IMG/VR virus record: IMGVR_UViG_3300006033_000087
Coordinates: 1-29,155 of that record
Length of the DNA: 29,155 nt
Reading direction: 5' to 3' (one strand)
Origin: a virus
Shown here: positions 15,521 through 22,425 of the stretch, in pieces
Position numbering within the stretch: position 1 is the stretch's first letter
Layout of the letters: each line of letters begins with the position of its first letter
Program-made: the position numbers and the translations under genes
Notes under the pieces: model-generated
Told to the model about the DNA's origin: nothing
What the model saw: only the letters and a program-made list of their open reading frames with translations
The model's database searches: none

Positions 15521-15828
15521 AGAAAAGTGAAATGATTGACAAGGTTATTCTTGTTGATTTTGAGAATGGGCAGGCGTGGGACTTAACCCAGTTTGCAAAT
15601 GAAATGAAGGATTTGTCGGAAGACCCCTCGACGGATCTTATCAGCCTTATTAAAAACAACATTCATGAGGTTGGCTTTAACCTGTTCAGGATAATGAACG
15701 GAACGACAGCCGGCTACCTGAGTGAAGTTTTTGATGATATTGATTATAACCTGAGTTTACTGGCCGGCATTGCCGAGGCAGAAAAGAGTGAAAGTATTTA
15801 CGAAAAAGCGAAGGAGGGACTTATGTAA
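15517..15828 (+). CDS. 103-residue protein controlled by RNA element A, unknown function
   Basis: A small acidic protein beginning MKKSEMIDKVILVDFENGQ. An N-terminal beta hairpin (VILVDFENGQAWDL) is followed by helices, including LISLIKNNIHEVGFNLFRIM and a C-terminal AEAEKSESIYEKAKEGLM. No motif is recognised. It lies alone between two near-identical terminators with its own promoter and a structured leader, directly before the tape measure gene. Tail-assembly chaperones occupy that place in many siphoviruses, so this is one option, but its separate transcription and the terminator behind it fit an independent moron better. No frameshift product into a second frame is supported, because a terminator intervenes. 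Confidence 0.6.
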   Translation: MKKSEMIDKVILVDFENGQAWDLTQFANEMKDLSEDPSTDLISLIKNNIHEVGFNLFRIMNGTTAGYLSEVFDDIDYNLSLLAGIAEAEKSESIYEKAKEGLM

Positions 15829-15848
15829 TTTAAGACTGCTTCACCTTC

Positions 15849-15878
15849 AAAGCCCCTGCTTCGGTAGGGGCTTTTTTT
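15849..15878 (+). terminator. Intrinsic terminator (second of a near-identical pair)
   Basis: AAAGCCCCT (15849-15857) pairs with AGGGGCTTT (15866-15874) over GCTTCGGT, followed by seven T. It shares stem and most of the loop with the hairpin at 15304-15333, so the two bracket the 15345-15828 cassette. Confidence 0.93.
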
Positions 15879-15882
15879 GTCC

Positions 15883-15914
15883 TTTGGTGCCGGGTGGTGG
15901 TGGATGTTTCTTTG
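15883..15914 (+). promoter_or_regulatory. Probable promoter for the tape measure and tail genes
   Basis: TTTG (15883-15886), then 20 nt, then TTTCTTTG (15907-15914), one mismatch from TAnnTTTG. It is placed right behind a terminator and 16 nt before the tape measure start, where a new promoter would be needed. Confidence 0.45.
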
Positions 15915-15930
15915 TGGAAAAACATTCAAA

Positions 15931-18900
15931 ATGGCATCAAATACAGAAGTTGCAAAAGCGGTTATTGATATTGATGGTAAAGTTGCCGGCCAAAAGCTTA
16001 GGGAGTTGGCTAAGGAAGCCAGAAAGCTAAAGCAGGAAATGGAATCGGCAAAGATTAAGGGCGATAAGGCTTCGTATGATAAACTGAAGGAGCAACTGGC
16101 GGGAGTTACCAAAGAAACGGATAAACTGAAACGGTCAACCTTTGATTTGAATAAGGTTTTAGCGGATCTGTCGAGAAAGGAAATGAACCTAAGCAAGACT
16201 GCAAGTCAAAGCTTTGGAAGCCAGATGACGGGCGCTTTGAATAAGTTATTTTTAGCTGCTACAGCAACTATAGCCAGTTTTACAGGCCTCATCATGGGTG
16301 CCAGGAAAGCAATCACAACGTTTGCAGAATGGGATGACAAATTAGCTGACGTAATGAAAACTACGCAGCTTACAAGAAATGAAGTTCTCTGGTTAAATGA
16401 AGGCTTGAAAAAAATCGATACAAGATCTTCGCAACTGGAGCTTCTGGACCTTGCCAGGGTTGCCGGTAAATTAGGTATTGAAGGCAAAGAGAATGTTTTA
16501 GGATTTGTTAAAGCAGCTGACCAGATAAAGGTTGCCCTGAGTGAAGATCTTGGTGGGGATGTTGAGGAAAGTATCAACCAGATTGGTAAACTGACTGACA
16601 TTTTTAAGCTTCAGCAGGAAATGGGGTATGAAGAAGCCATGATCAAAACAGGTTCAGCTATTAATGCACTTGGTGCTGCTTCAACAGCCAATGAAGCTTA
16701 CTTGGTTGAATTTTCTAAGAGGGTGGCCGGTGTGGCTCCTTCTGCAAAAATGACAATTGCACAAATACTTGGTTTAGGTGCTACCCTTGATCAATTAGGA
16801 CAGGCCTCAGAAGTTTCATCAACTGTATTTGCACAGGTTATTCCTGACATGTTTTCAAATACTGCCGAATATGCAAAAGTGGCCGGGATGAGTGTTAAGG
16901 ACTTTAGTAAATTACTTAATGAAGATGCCAATGAGGCATTTATAAGAATGCTTCAGGGCCTTAACGGTAATAATGCCGGAATGGAGCATCTGGTTAAGAT
17001 GCTTGATGCTTTGGGTGTTGATGGCAAAAGGTCAATTTCAGTACTGGGAGTGTTATCATCAAACGTTGAAACGCTAAGGAACCAGCAAGCTTTGGCAAAT
17101 ATTGAGTTTGAGCGGGGAACTTCATTGACCAATGAGTTCAATACTAAGAATGAGACCATGCAAGCCAAACTTGACAAGGCTCAAAAGAAGCTTTATAACT
17201 ACACAGTGGAATTAGGCCAGCGGCTTGCTCCTGCCTTAATTTTCTCAAATAATTCAATGAGCTTTCTTGTAAAGGGAATGAGTGGTGCCATTGAAACTAT
17301 AAGAATTCTCACCTTCCAAACCGGATCGGCCACAGAAGCATTCAGTAAACAGGTTGACAAGGTTTACGAATTAAAAACCGAGATAGAGCCATTATTAAGC
17401 CGATATGATGATTTGGCAACCAAGGCAAACAGATCAAAAGAAGAGAATGATGAGCTTAATACGATTATTAAAAATGTAGCTGAAAGTATTCCAAGTGCAG
17501 TTACCCAGTTTAATGAATACGGTGAAGCTGTTTCTATTTCAACCACCAGGGTAAGGGAATTTATTAATACTGAGATGGACCGGTTAAAGGTTGTAAATGC
17601 CGAGGCAATTAAGGAAAATGAAAAGTATTTGCGCCTGACTGAGCAACAGCTGAGGGGCAGCCAAAGCAGAATTGATGAAATTACATCGAAAGGATTTTTT
17701 ACAGTAACCGAAACTCAGACTACAGGAACTTCAGGATTTACTACTACCCGCAAAGCTACTGCTGATGAAATAAGACTTGAAACAGAAAAGTACCAAACCT
17801 TATTGAGTAAGAGAAGAGGCTATGAGGCTGAGATAAAGCGGTTAAATGGTGATGCCCTTAAGGATGAATTGAAGAAACGAGAAGATGAAAGAAAGCTGGC
17901 AGAGCAGAAAGAGAAAGAGCTTGCAGATCTCAAAAAGAAAGAAGAAGAAGCTGCCAAGGCTGCTGCTGCTATGGCTGCTGCTGCCTTAGAAGCGGCCAAA
18001 ACCCAGTACGAAAAGTTAACTGAGAATATTGATAAAATAAAGGCTAAAATTCAGGAACTCACCTTAAGCGGGAATTTATCTGAAGCAATGAAGCTTGCTG
18101 AGTCATTGAAGCAGATGGAGGATCTGAAGCGGGCTGTTGATTATTTTGTGCAATCAGGTGGTAATGTTGAGGCTGTTGTAGATAAAATAAGGATTGAACA
18201 GAGTGATAAGGGTATTGATAGTATAAAAGACGGAGAGCCTCTTGATAATGAATTTGCTCCAAATCCTCAATATATTCCCATCAATAAAAAGCCGATAAAG
18301 CAGAGTGGCTTTGCCGGGATGAGCAAGGATGAAAAGGGAGATTATGCGATTGAGCAAGCTGAGACTGTTGCCAATGCTACATTGGATATTTGGATGTCCA
18401 GGGCAGATGCAAGATTTGATCATGAGATGAGTTTACTGGATGCCCAGATGAATAAGGAGCTATCAAACAGTAAGCTTACTGAAGAGCAGAAAGATAAAAT
18501 CAGGGCAAAGTATGCTGCCAAGGAAAGGAAGCTGAAGCAGGAGCAATTTAAAAAGCAGAAAGGTGCTGATATTATTCAATCATTGATTAACACCTCCCTG
18601 GCTGTAGTTAAAGCTTTGCCCAATATTCCGCTTGCGATTGCTGCGGGGATTGCCGGAGCAGCACAGACCGCAGTTATAGCAGCACAACCGGTTCCTCAGT
18701 TTTATACAGGTGGTCCCACCGGAGCAGGATTAGGTTTTAGTGATGATAAGGCGCCAGTGGCAGGGGTTGTTCATGCCAATGAGTATGTGATACCTGAGTG
18801 GATGAGAAGGATTCCACAGGTTATTGGATTTGAGCGTGTGATGGAAGGTATAAGGACAGGGAGAGGTTATGCAGACGGTGGGGTTGCTTCTCCTGTATCT

Positions 18901-19071
18901 CAAGGCTCAAACACCAGTATTCAACGGGCTGCTTCAGATGAGCTTTTAACCAGGGTATTGATGAGACTTGAAAACAGGTTAAACAAAGGTGTTTATGCCA
19001 AAATGGTTTACCAGGATTTTGAGAGGTTTGAAGAGAAGAATCAGAATATTGAGAGGTTATCAGGTTTCTAA
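15931..19071 (+). CDS. Tail tape measure protein
   Basis: The largest complete gene but one-directional in style: 1046 residues, a Lys/Glu-rich helical N-terminus, then a TP901-like domain (about residues 105-300) beginning with the hydrophobic segment LFLAATATIASFTGLIMGA and containing FAEWDDKLADVMKTT and LARVAGKLGIEG. Long coiled coils follow, including an Ala/Glu/Lys run at about 640-710. A second hydrophobic segment (LAIAAGIAGAAQTAVIAA, about 890-915) precedes a Gly-rich tail ending YADGGV and a short helix. It sets tail length and may help DNA cross the inner membrane. ATG 15931 is preferred over an upstream in-frame start at 15877, which lies in the terminator. A size near 1050 residues implies a tail of roughly 150 nm by the usual rule. 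Confidence 0.92.
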   Translation: MASNTEVAKAVIDIDGKVAGQKLRELAKEARKLKQEMESAKIKGDKASYDKLKEQLAGVTKETDKLKRSTFDLNKVLADLSRKEMNLSKTASQSFGSQMTGALNKLFLAATATIASFTGLIMGARKAITTFAEWDDKLADVMKTTQLTRNEVLWLNEGLKKIDTRSSQLELLDLARVAGKLGIEGKENVLGFVKAADQIKVALSEDLGGDVEESINQIGKLTDIFKLQQEMGYEEAMIKTGSAINALGAASTANEAYLVEFSKRVAGVAPSAKMTIAQILGLGATLDQLGQASEVSSTVFAQVIPDMFSNTAEYAKVAGMSVKDFSKLLNEDANEAFIRMLQGLNGNNAGMEHLVKMLDALGVDGKRSISVLGVLSSNVETLRNQQALANIEFERGTSLTNEFNTKNETMQAKLDKAQKKLYNYTVELGQRLAPALIFSNNSMSFLVKGMSGAIETIRILTFQTGSATEAFSKQVDKVYELKTEIEPLLSRYDDLATKANRSKEENDELNTIIKNVAESIPSAVTQFNEYGEAVSISTTRVREFINTEMDRLKVVNAEAIKENEKYLRLTEQQLRGSQSRIDEITSKGFFTVTETQTTGTSGFTTTRKATADEIRLETEKYQTLLSKRRGYEAEIKRLNGDALKDELKKREDERKLAEQKEKELADLKKKEEEAAKAAAAMAAAALEAAKTQYEKLTENIDKIKAKIQELTLSGNLSEAMKLAESLKQMEDLKRAVDYFVQSGGNVEAVVDKIRIEQSDKGIDSIKDGEPLDNEFAPNPQYIPINKKPIKQSGFAGMSKDEKGDYAIEQAETVANATLDIWMSRADARFDHEMSLLDAQMNKELSNSKLTEEQKDKIRAKYAAKERKLKQEQFKKQKGADIIQSLINTSLAVVKALPNIPLAIAAGIAGAAQTAVIAAQPVPQFYTGGPTGAGLGFSDDKAPVAGVVHANEYVIPEWMRRIPQVIGFERVMEGIRTGRGYADGGVASPVSQGSNTSIQRAASDELLTRVLMRLENRLNKGVYAKMVYQDFERFEEKNQNIERLSGF

Positions 19072-19136
19072 GTTTTTGTCCTTTCAATTTGGGGGATAGA
19101 TAGGATAATTTCGAATTATAATTAAAAACACAAGAG

Positions 19137-19373
19137 ATGGATTTTGTAGCAAAAGTTTCCCATGGTGAAGAACCACAGAAAATTGACAGTTCAGCAGAAA
19201 ATACAACCTATGTTGGTTATCCTCAGTCAGGGGCTGCAGATGCAGATGCAAAATGGGCTATCAAGAAGATTGCAGTCGCTGCCGGTGTAACCAGTGTGAC
19301 CTGGGCAGGTGGTTCAATTGAAAAGAAACATAAATGGACTGAGAGAGCAGCTCTACAGTATTCACACATTTAA
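19137..19373 (+). CDS. Small tail-associated protein
   Basis: A 78-residue protein between tape measure and receptor-binding candidate. The pattern TTYVGYPQSG...AKWAIKKIAV...SVTWAGGS...HKWTERAALQYS resembles a small beta-sheet protein found in phage tail modules, where WxIKRI and TWADG-type strands end with W..RA.L.YS. I know it only as an uncharacterised tail or fibre-attachment component. It has no signal peptide or membrane span. Only 9 nt separate it from the next gene, so it is likely part of the tail-tip operon. Confidence 0.62.
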   Translation: MDFVAKVSHGEEPQKIDSSAENTTYVGYPQSGAADADAKWAIKKIAVAAGVTSVTWAGGSIEKKHKWTERAALQYSHI

Positions 19374-19382
19374 TTCCAGAAT

Positions 19383-21644
19383 ATGGGAAAGATAGTGCCT
19401 ATTTATGATCCATTACTGGATAAGCTGAGGCTTGAGGACTCAGGGAGTGATCCACTATTAAAGTATGACCCATTTATTGGAGAGTTCAGAATAAAGGATG
19501 ATAGCTCTGAGGTGAGTTATGATGCGTTTTCAGGAAAGCTTCGTCAGGGGAAAATAAAGGATCCTGTTATCTCTGGTGCCACTGCTGTGGCAGAAGATGA
19601 TTCAGTTGTTTTCAGTGGTGCTGTAAATCCGAATTTATATTCAACAGTTGTAACCCTTCTGTGGGGTACGACTGAGAATGATCTTAACCATACTATTGCC
19701 GCAGGTACATTTACTGCTTCAGGTAATATTAACCTGACTGTTTTGAATGAAGTATTTGGTGATAGTGAGAATATATACTGGAGATTTAAGGCAGTTAATG
19801 CCTCAGGGAAGGAAGTATTTTCCTCCGTTCTAGGCACAGAGGTGAACGTTTTGTTCACCCAATATAAGACAAGGGTTTTAGCTGATTCAGGTGCATTAAG
19901 ATCTGAAACATTTACTAAAGACTATATTAATTTCCTACGTTCACAGGGTAGAATTAATAATGTTAAGCTACTTGTTACTCCTGAAATGGGTATTAAGACA
20001 AGGACTGTTGGGATTAATAAATATGTTAGTAAGGCATATAGCCCTCAACTACCTACTAATGATGCGGTACAAGCCACAGAACTTAGTCAACCATTCTTAG
20101 CAGGTAATATAGCGCCAAATAGTAAGTATGCATTACAAAACCCTAATGGCGGTACTAGGCTTCTAACACATCCTAATATATCATTTGCGGCTAATGAGGC
20201 ATGGAGTATTACATCTCTAGTTAATGACAATTGGGGTCCTGAAGTATTTGCTGGCTGTATTTTTTCGGAGGGAAGCTCAAATGCTAAAACAAACTTTTAC
20301 ACTAAGCCAAACAATACCACTTATGGGTTTAATAATGAATCAGGCGCCTCACAACAATTTGGCTGCTCATCCTTACCTAATATTGGTAAAAACACAATAA
20401 TCACCCTCGTCGCTAATGGAGGTGGAACACTAAAGCTATATACAAACGGTACTTTAAAAAGCACAATAAATATAGCAACTAATGTTTCTATAAATAGATA
20501 TATGCAGGGTATTGGCCGGTACTTTAACGGTAGGCTTCAATCACATCTTATTCAATCAGGTGCATTAACAGATGCACAAGTTCTTGCTGAATATAATCTA
20601 TTACGTTCATGGATTCCTGAAATTGAGAATGTTACTATTGGCGCTCAACAATGGGCTACAAGTAATCTTGACGTAGTTTGTACACCACAAGGTAATGTTA
20701 TTAATGAAGTACAGATCAATAGTAACACTGAACGTGTAGTTAATGGGGGATTTACTACTAACTTATCAGGTTGGAATTTAGTTCAATCTGCTCCAAATGC
20801 AACTATAACACAAGCGGGTGGACAATGTATAATACATTCTGATGGTACAGGTGTAAATCTTAATCAAGCGTGTTTAACTATAGGTAAATGGTATAAACTT
20901 AGTCTTAATGTAGTGTCTATTTCAGGCACATTAAAAGTGGGAGATAACGGAACTACTCTAGATAATTTAATACCGGCTATCTCAAGTACTGGCATAAAAA
21001 CTGTTTATTTTAAAGCTAGTACTACTACTATTTACATCGTCAGAGTTACTGCCGTAGATGCGGTCATAGATGATGTTTCTTGTTTAGAAGTTGGTTGGGC
21101 TAACTCACAGGAATTATACGATGCCATTTATGCCGCAACCGCTGGAACCGCTGAGCAGAAAACATATGCTGCGCTGAAGGCCGCCGCCATGTGGAGCTAT
21201 TATAATAATGACCCTGTAGCGGGAAGTGTTTATGGTAAACTATATAATTGGTTTGCCGCTAAGCTACTTCAAATCGATATTGACGCTTATAATACGGCTA
21301 ATCCTACTAGTGTTTGGGGATGGAAAGTACCATTAGTTGCACACTTTAATACTCTTATTTCTTACCTTACCCCTTCTGGTAGTAAGTTACGTGAATCAAG
21401 TAATTTGTATTGGTTTGGAGCGCCTGTTGGAACTAATAGTAGTGGTTTTACAGCAATACCTGGCGGTAGAAGAAACGCAGATGGTACATTTTCGCAATTA
21501 ACAGCTATATGTAGATTTGCAATTAGTGAAGAGCACTCTGCAACATTTCAAAAATATGCGGCATTAGGCTATAATGATGCGGAGCTTAGTATAAATACTG
21601 TTGAAAAAACATTAGGTGTGTCTATTAGACTTATAAAATCATAA
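19383..21644 (+). CDS. Receptor-binding/tail fibre candidate: repeats, Fn3-like, LamG-like, split FISUMP domain
   Basis: A 753-residue mosaic protein. Residues 8-56 hold three repeats of the form YDPxxxKLRLxD (IYDPLLDKLRLED, KYDPFIGEFRIKD, SYDAFSGKLRQG). Residues about 60-157 look like a Bacteroidetes Fn3-type domain (GAVNPNLYSTVVTLLWGTT, FKAVNASGKEV). Residues about 200-415 look like a LamG/concanavalin-type lectin (FNGRLQSHLIQSGALTDAQ). From 417 a FISUMP (Fib_succ_major) domain starts with VTIGAQQWATSNLD, is interrupted at about 450-570 by a jelly-roll-like carbohydrate-binding module (VVNGGFTTNLSGWNLV...DDVSCLEV), and resumes with WSYYNNDP, YGKLYNWFAA, WKVPLVAHF, SGFTAIPGGRRNADG and a final VSIRLIKS. 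Such domain sets bind carbohydrate receptors. Codons after residue 157 look more AT-rich than before it. Confidence 0.75.
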   Translation: MGKIVPIYDPLLDKLRLEDSGSDPLLKYDPFIGEFRIKDDSSEVSYDAFSGKLRQGKIKDPVISGATAVAEDDSVVFSGAVNPNLYSTVVTLLWGTTENDLNHTIAAGTFTASGNINLTVLNEVFGDSENIYWRFKAVNASGKEVFSSVLGTEVNVLFTQYKTRVLADSGALRSETFTKDYINFLRSQGRINNVKLLVTPEMGIKTRTVGINKYVSKAYSPQLPTNDAVQATELSQPFLAGNIAPNSKYALQNPNGGTRLLTHPNISFAANEAWSITSLVNDNWGPEVFAGCIFSEGSSNAKTNFYTKPNNTTYGFNNESGASQQFGCSSLPNIGKNTIITLVANGGGTLKLYTNGTLKSTINIATNVSINRYMQGIGRYFNGRLQSHLIQSGALTDAQVLAEYNLLRSWIPEIENVTIGAQQWATSNLDVVCTPQGNVINEVQINSNTERVVNGGFTTNLSGWNLVQSAPNATITQAGGQCIIHSDGTGVNLNQACLTIGKWYKLSLNVVSISGTLKVGDNGTTLDNLIPAISSTGIKTVYFKASTTTIYIVRVTAVDAVIDDVSCLEVGWANSQELYDAIYAATAGTAEQKTYAALKAAAMWSYYNNDPVAGSVYGKLYNWFAAKLLQIDIDAYNTANPTSVWGWKVPLVAHFNTLISYLTPSGSKLRESSNLYWFGAPVGTNSSGFTAIPGGRRNADGTFSQLTAICRFAISEEHSATFQKYAALGYNDAELSINTVEKTLGVSIRLIKS
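19841..19859. repeat. Short palindrome at the Fn3/lectin domain border
   Basis: GGTGAAC (19841-19847) and GTTCACC (19853-19859) form a perfect 7-bp inverted repeat around GTTTT, inside the receptor-binding gene at the end of the Fn3-like domain. GTTCACC recurs at 22194-22200, just after the AT-rich segment ends. Chance occurrence of a 7-mer is easy; only the placement is suggestive. Confidence 0.5.
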
Positions 21645-21646
21645 CT

Positions 21647-21883
21647 ATGAACTATATAAAACTTACAACAATTGAGGAATATAACCAGTTGAATGATGCC
21701 ATAAGCCTGTCTCGCGGCTACCCTGACACTTTAACTGGCACTGCCCGCTATGCCCCAGAGGACCCCGAGCCAGTTGAGGTAAAGGATGAAAACGATGTTG
21801 TTATTGAGAGTTATTACGAGTTTCCATTAACGGAAGATATAATGACAATAGTACAACTCATGTCAAATAAGGAGATTATTTAA
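21647..21883 (+). CDS. Small protein downstream of receptor-binding gene
   Basis: A 78-residue acidic protein starting 2 nt after the fibre gene. It has an N-terminal helical ITIEEY-type stretch, then LSRGYPDTLTGTARYAPEDPEPVE, then a beta-like YEFPLTEDI and a helical end. The RGYPDxxTGTxRYAPExP motif is one I associate with small proteins following fibre genes in Bacteroidetes prophages. A fibre chaperone or fibre-tip role is plausible by position, but unproven. Its TAATG end overlaps the next start by one base, indicating coupling. Confidence 0.58.
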   Translation: MNYIKLTTIEEYNQLNDAISLSRGYPDTLTGTARYAPEDPEPVEVKDENDVVIESYYEFPLTEDIMTIVQLMSNKEII

Positions 21884-22194
21884 TGATAACGGCAATAATC
21901 ATATCCTTAATCCTATTAACAGCCCTATGGAATGGCTTAGTTATTCAATGGTATTTAACTAAAGATCAACGCTATTCTAAATATTGGCACGCTGTAGGAT
22001 TTATCATAAGGGGTTTATTAGTGTTGCTGATTTACTTACATACAAAGGATCATTTATTGACAGGAATAACAGCCTTTATCAGTTGGATTCCCTATAATAT
22101 GATTATTAATATTTGCATGAAACAACCTATATTTTATATTGGTCGGACTTCAACTATTGATAAGTTTATCAGAAAAATATTAGGATTAATTTAG
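21883..22194 (+). CDS. Three-span membrane protein, paralog 1
   Basis: A 103-residue protein with three hydrophobic helices: about residues 2-24 (AIIISLILLTALWNGLVIQW), 36-54 (AVGFIIRGLLVLLIYLH) and 58-79 (LLTGITAFISWIPYNMIINI). It shares WHAVGFIIR-GLLV, WIPYNMIIN, FYIGRT and an IDK near the C-terminus with the gene at 23410, so the two are paralogs at clearly diverged levels. The coding sequence is AT-richer than its paralog. It is translationally coupled to the preceding gene. Function is unknown; an envelope-interacting or holin-like role cannot be distinguished. Confidence 0.62.
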   Translation: MITAIIISLILLTALWNGLVIQWYLTKDQRYSKYWHAVGFIIRGLLVLLIYLHTKDHLLTGITAFISWIPYNMIINICMKQPIFYIGRTSTIDKFIRKILGLI

Positions 22195-22331
22195 TTCACC
22201 TCAGATACAATTTCAATGAAAAGAACGATGCAAATAAATAAGTGTATATACCTATTGATCTCGATGGGCTTTATGCTTATTTTTACATCGTTCAAATTCT
22301 ATAGTGAAAATATTTCTTCCGATAAATCAAG

Positions 22332-22407
22332 GTATGGCCTTGAGTGTCCAACTGTCCGTGAGGCTTTTGGCGGTTCTATAGAGCCGGAACAACACTCAGG
22401 GCCATGC
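22332..22407 (+). ncRNA. Structured leader RNA, element B (three-way junction)
   Basis: Homolog of element A. P1: GTATGGCCTTGAGTGT (22332-22347) pairs with 22392-22407 at all 16 positions, with two G-U pairs. P2: CCAA (22348-22351) pairs with TTGG (22367-22370), with inner CC/GG around GTGA (22358-22361). P3: CGGTTC (22371-22376) pairs with GAGCCG (22381-22386), one G-U. The linker is GAACA. Helix lengths, junction spacing (0, 0, 5 nt) and the GTGA loop equal those of A, while six base pairs differ by double compensatory changes. It ends 18 nt before the recombinase start codon. Confidence 0.82.
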
Positions 22408-22415
22408 TTTTCCAC

Positions 22416-22421
22416 AGGAGG
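22416..22421 (+). promoter_or_regulatory. Shine-Dalgarno AGGAGG deciding the recombinase start
   Basis: AGGAGG followed by AAAA and ATG 22426. It supports a start at 22426 and not at the in-frame ATG 22216, and lies between the RNA element and the gene in the same way as at 15505. Confidence 0.75.
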
Positions 22422-22425
22422 AAAA

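Larger units (their letters stand above)
22216..22425 (+). other. In-frame hydrophobic leader upstream of the recombinase
   Basis: ATG 22216 opens a frame that runs without a stop through RNA element B into the tyrosine recombinase. The first 35 residues (MKRTMQINKCIYLLISMGFM...) form a signal-anchor-like segment, which makes no sense on a recombinase. It is probably either a separate remnant of another gene or a translated leader that controls folding of the RNA element. GAACGATG (22223-22230) and CATCGTTC (22286-22293) form an 8-bp inverted repeat in it. Confidence 0.4.

Noticed and set aside
15770-16030. Frame 15770-16030 as a frameshifted second half of a tail-assembly chaperone pair
   Set aside because: It spans a strong terminator and the predicted tape measure promoter, has Gly/Cys/Trp-rich unlikely composition, and overlaps the tape measure gene. 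No slippery sequence is evident near the end of the upstream gene.
21231-21644. Diversity-generating retroelement acting on the FISUMP domains
   Set aside because: No reverse transcriptase gene and no near-copy template repeat with adenine-specific differences are present in the window. An element outside the window cannot be excluded.
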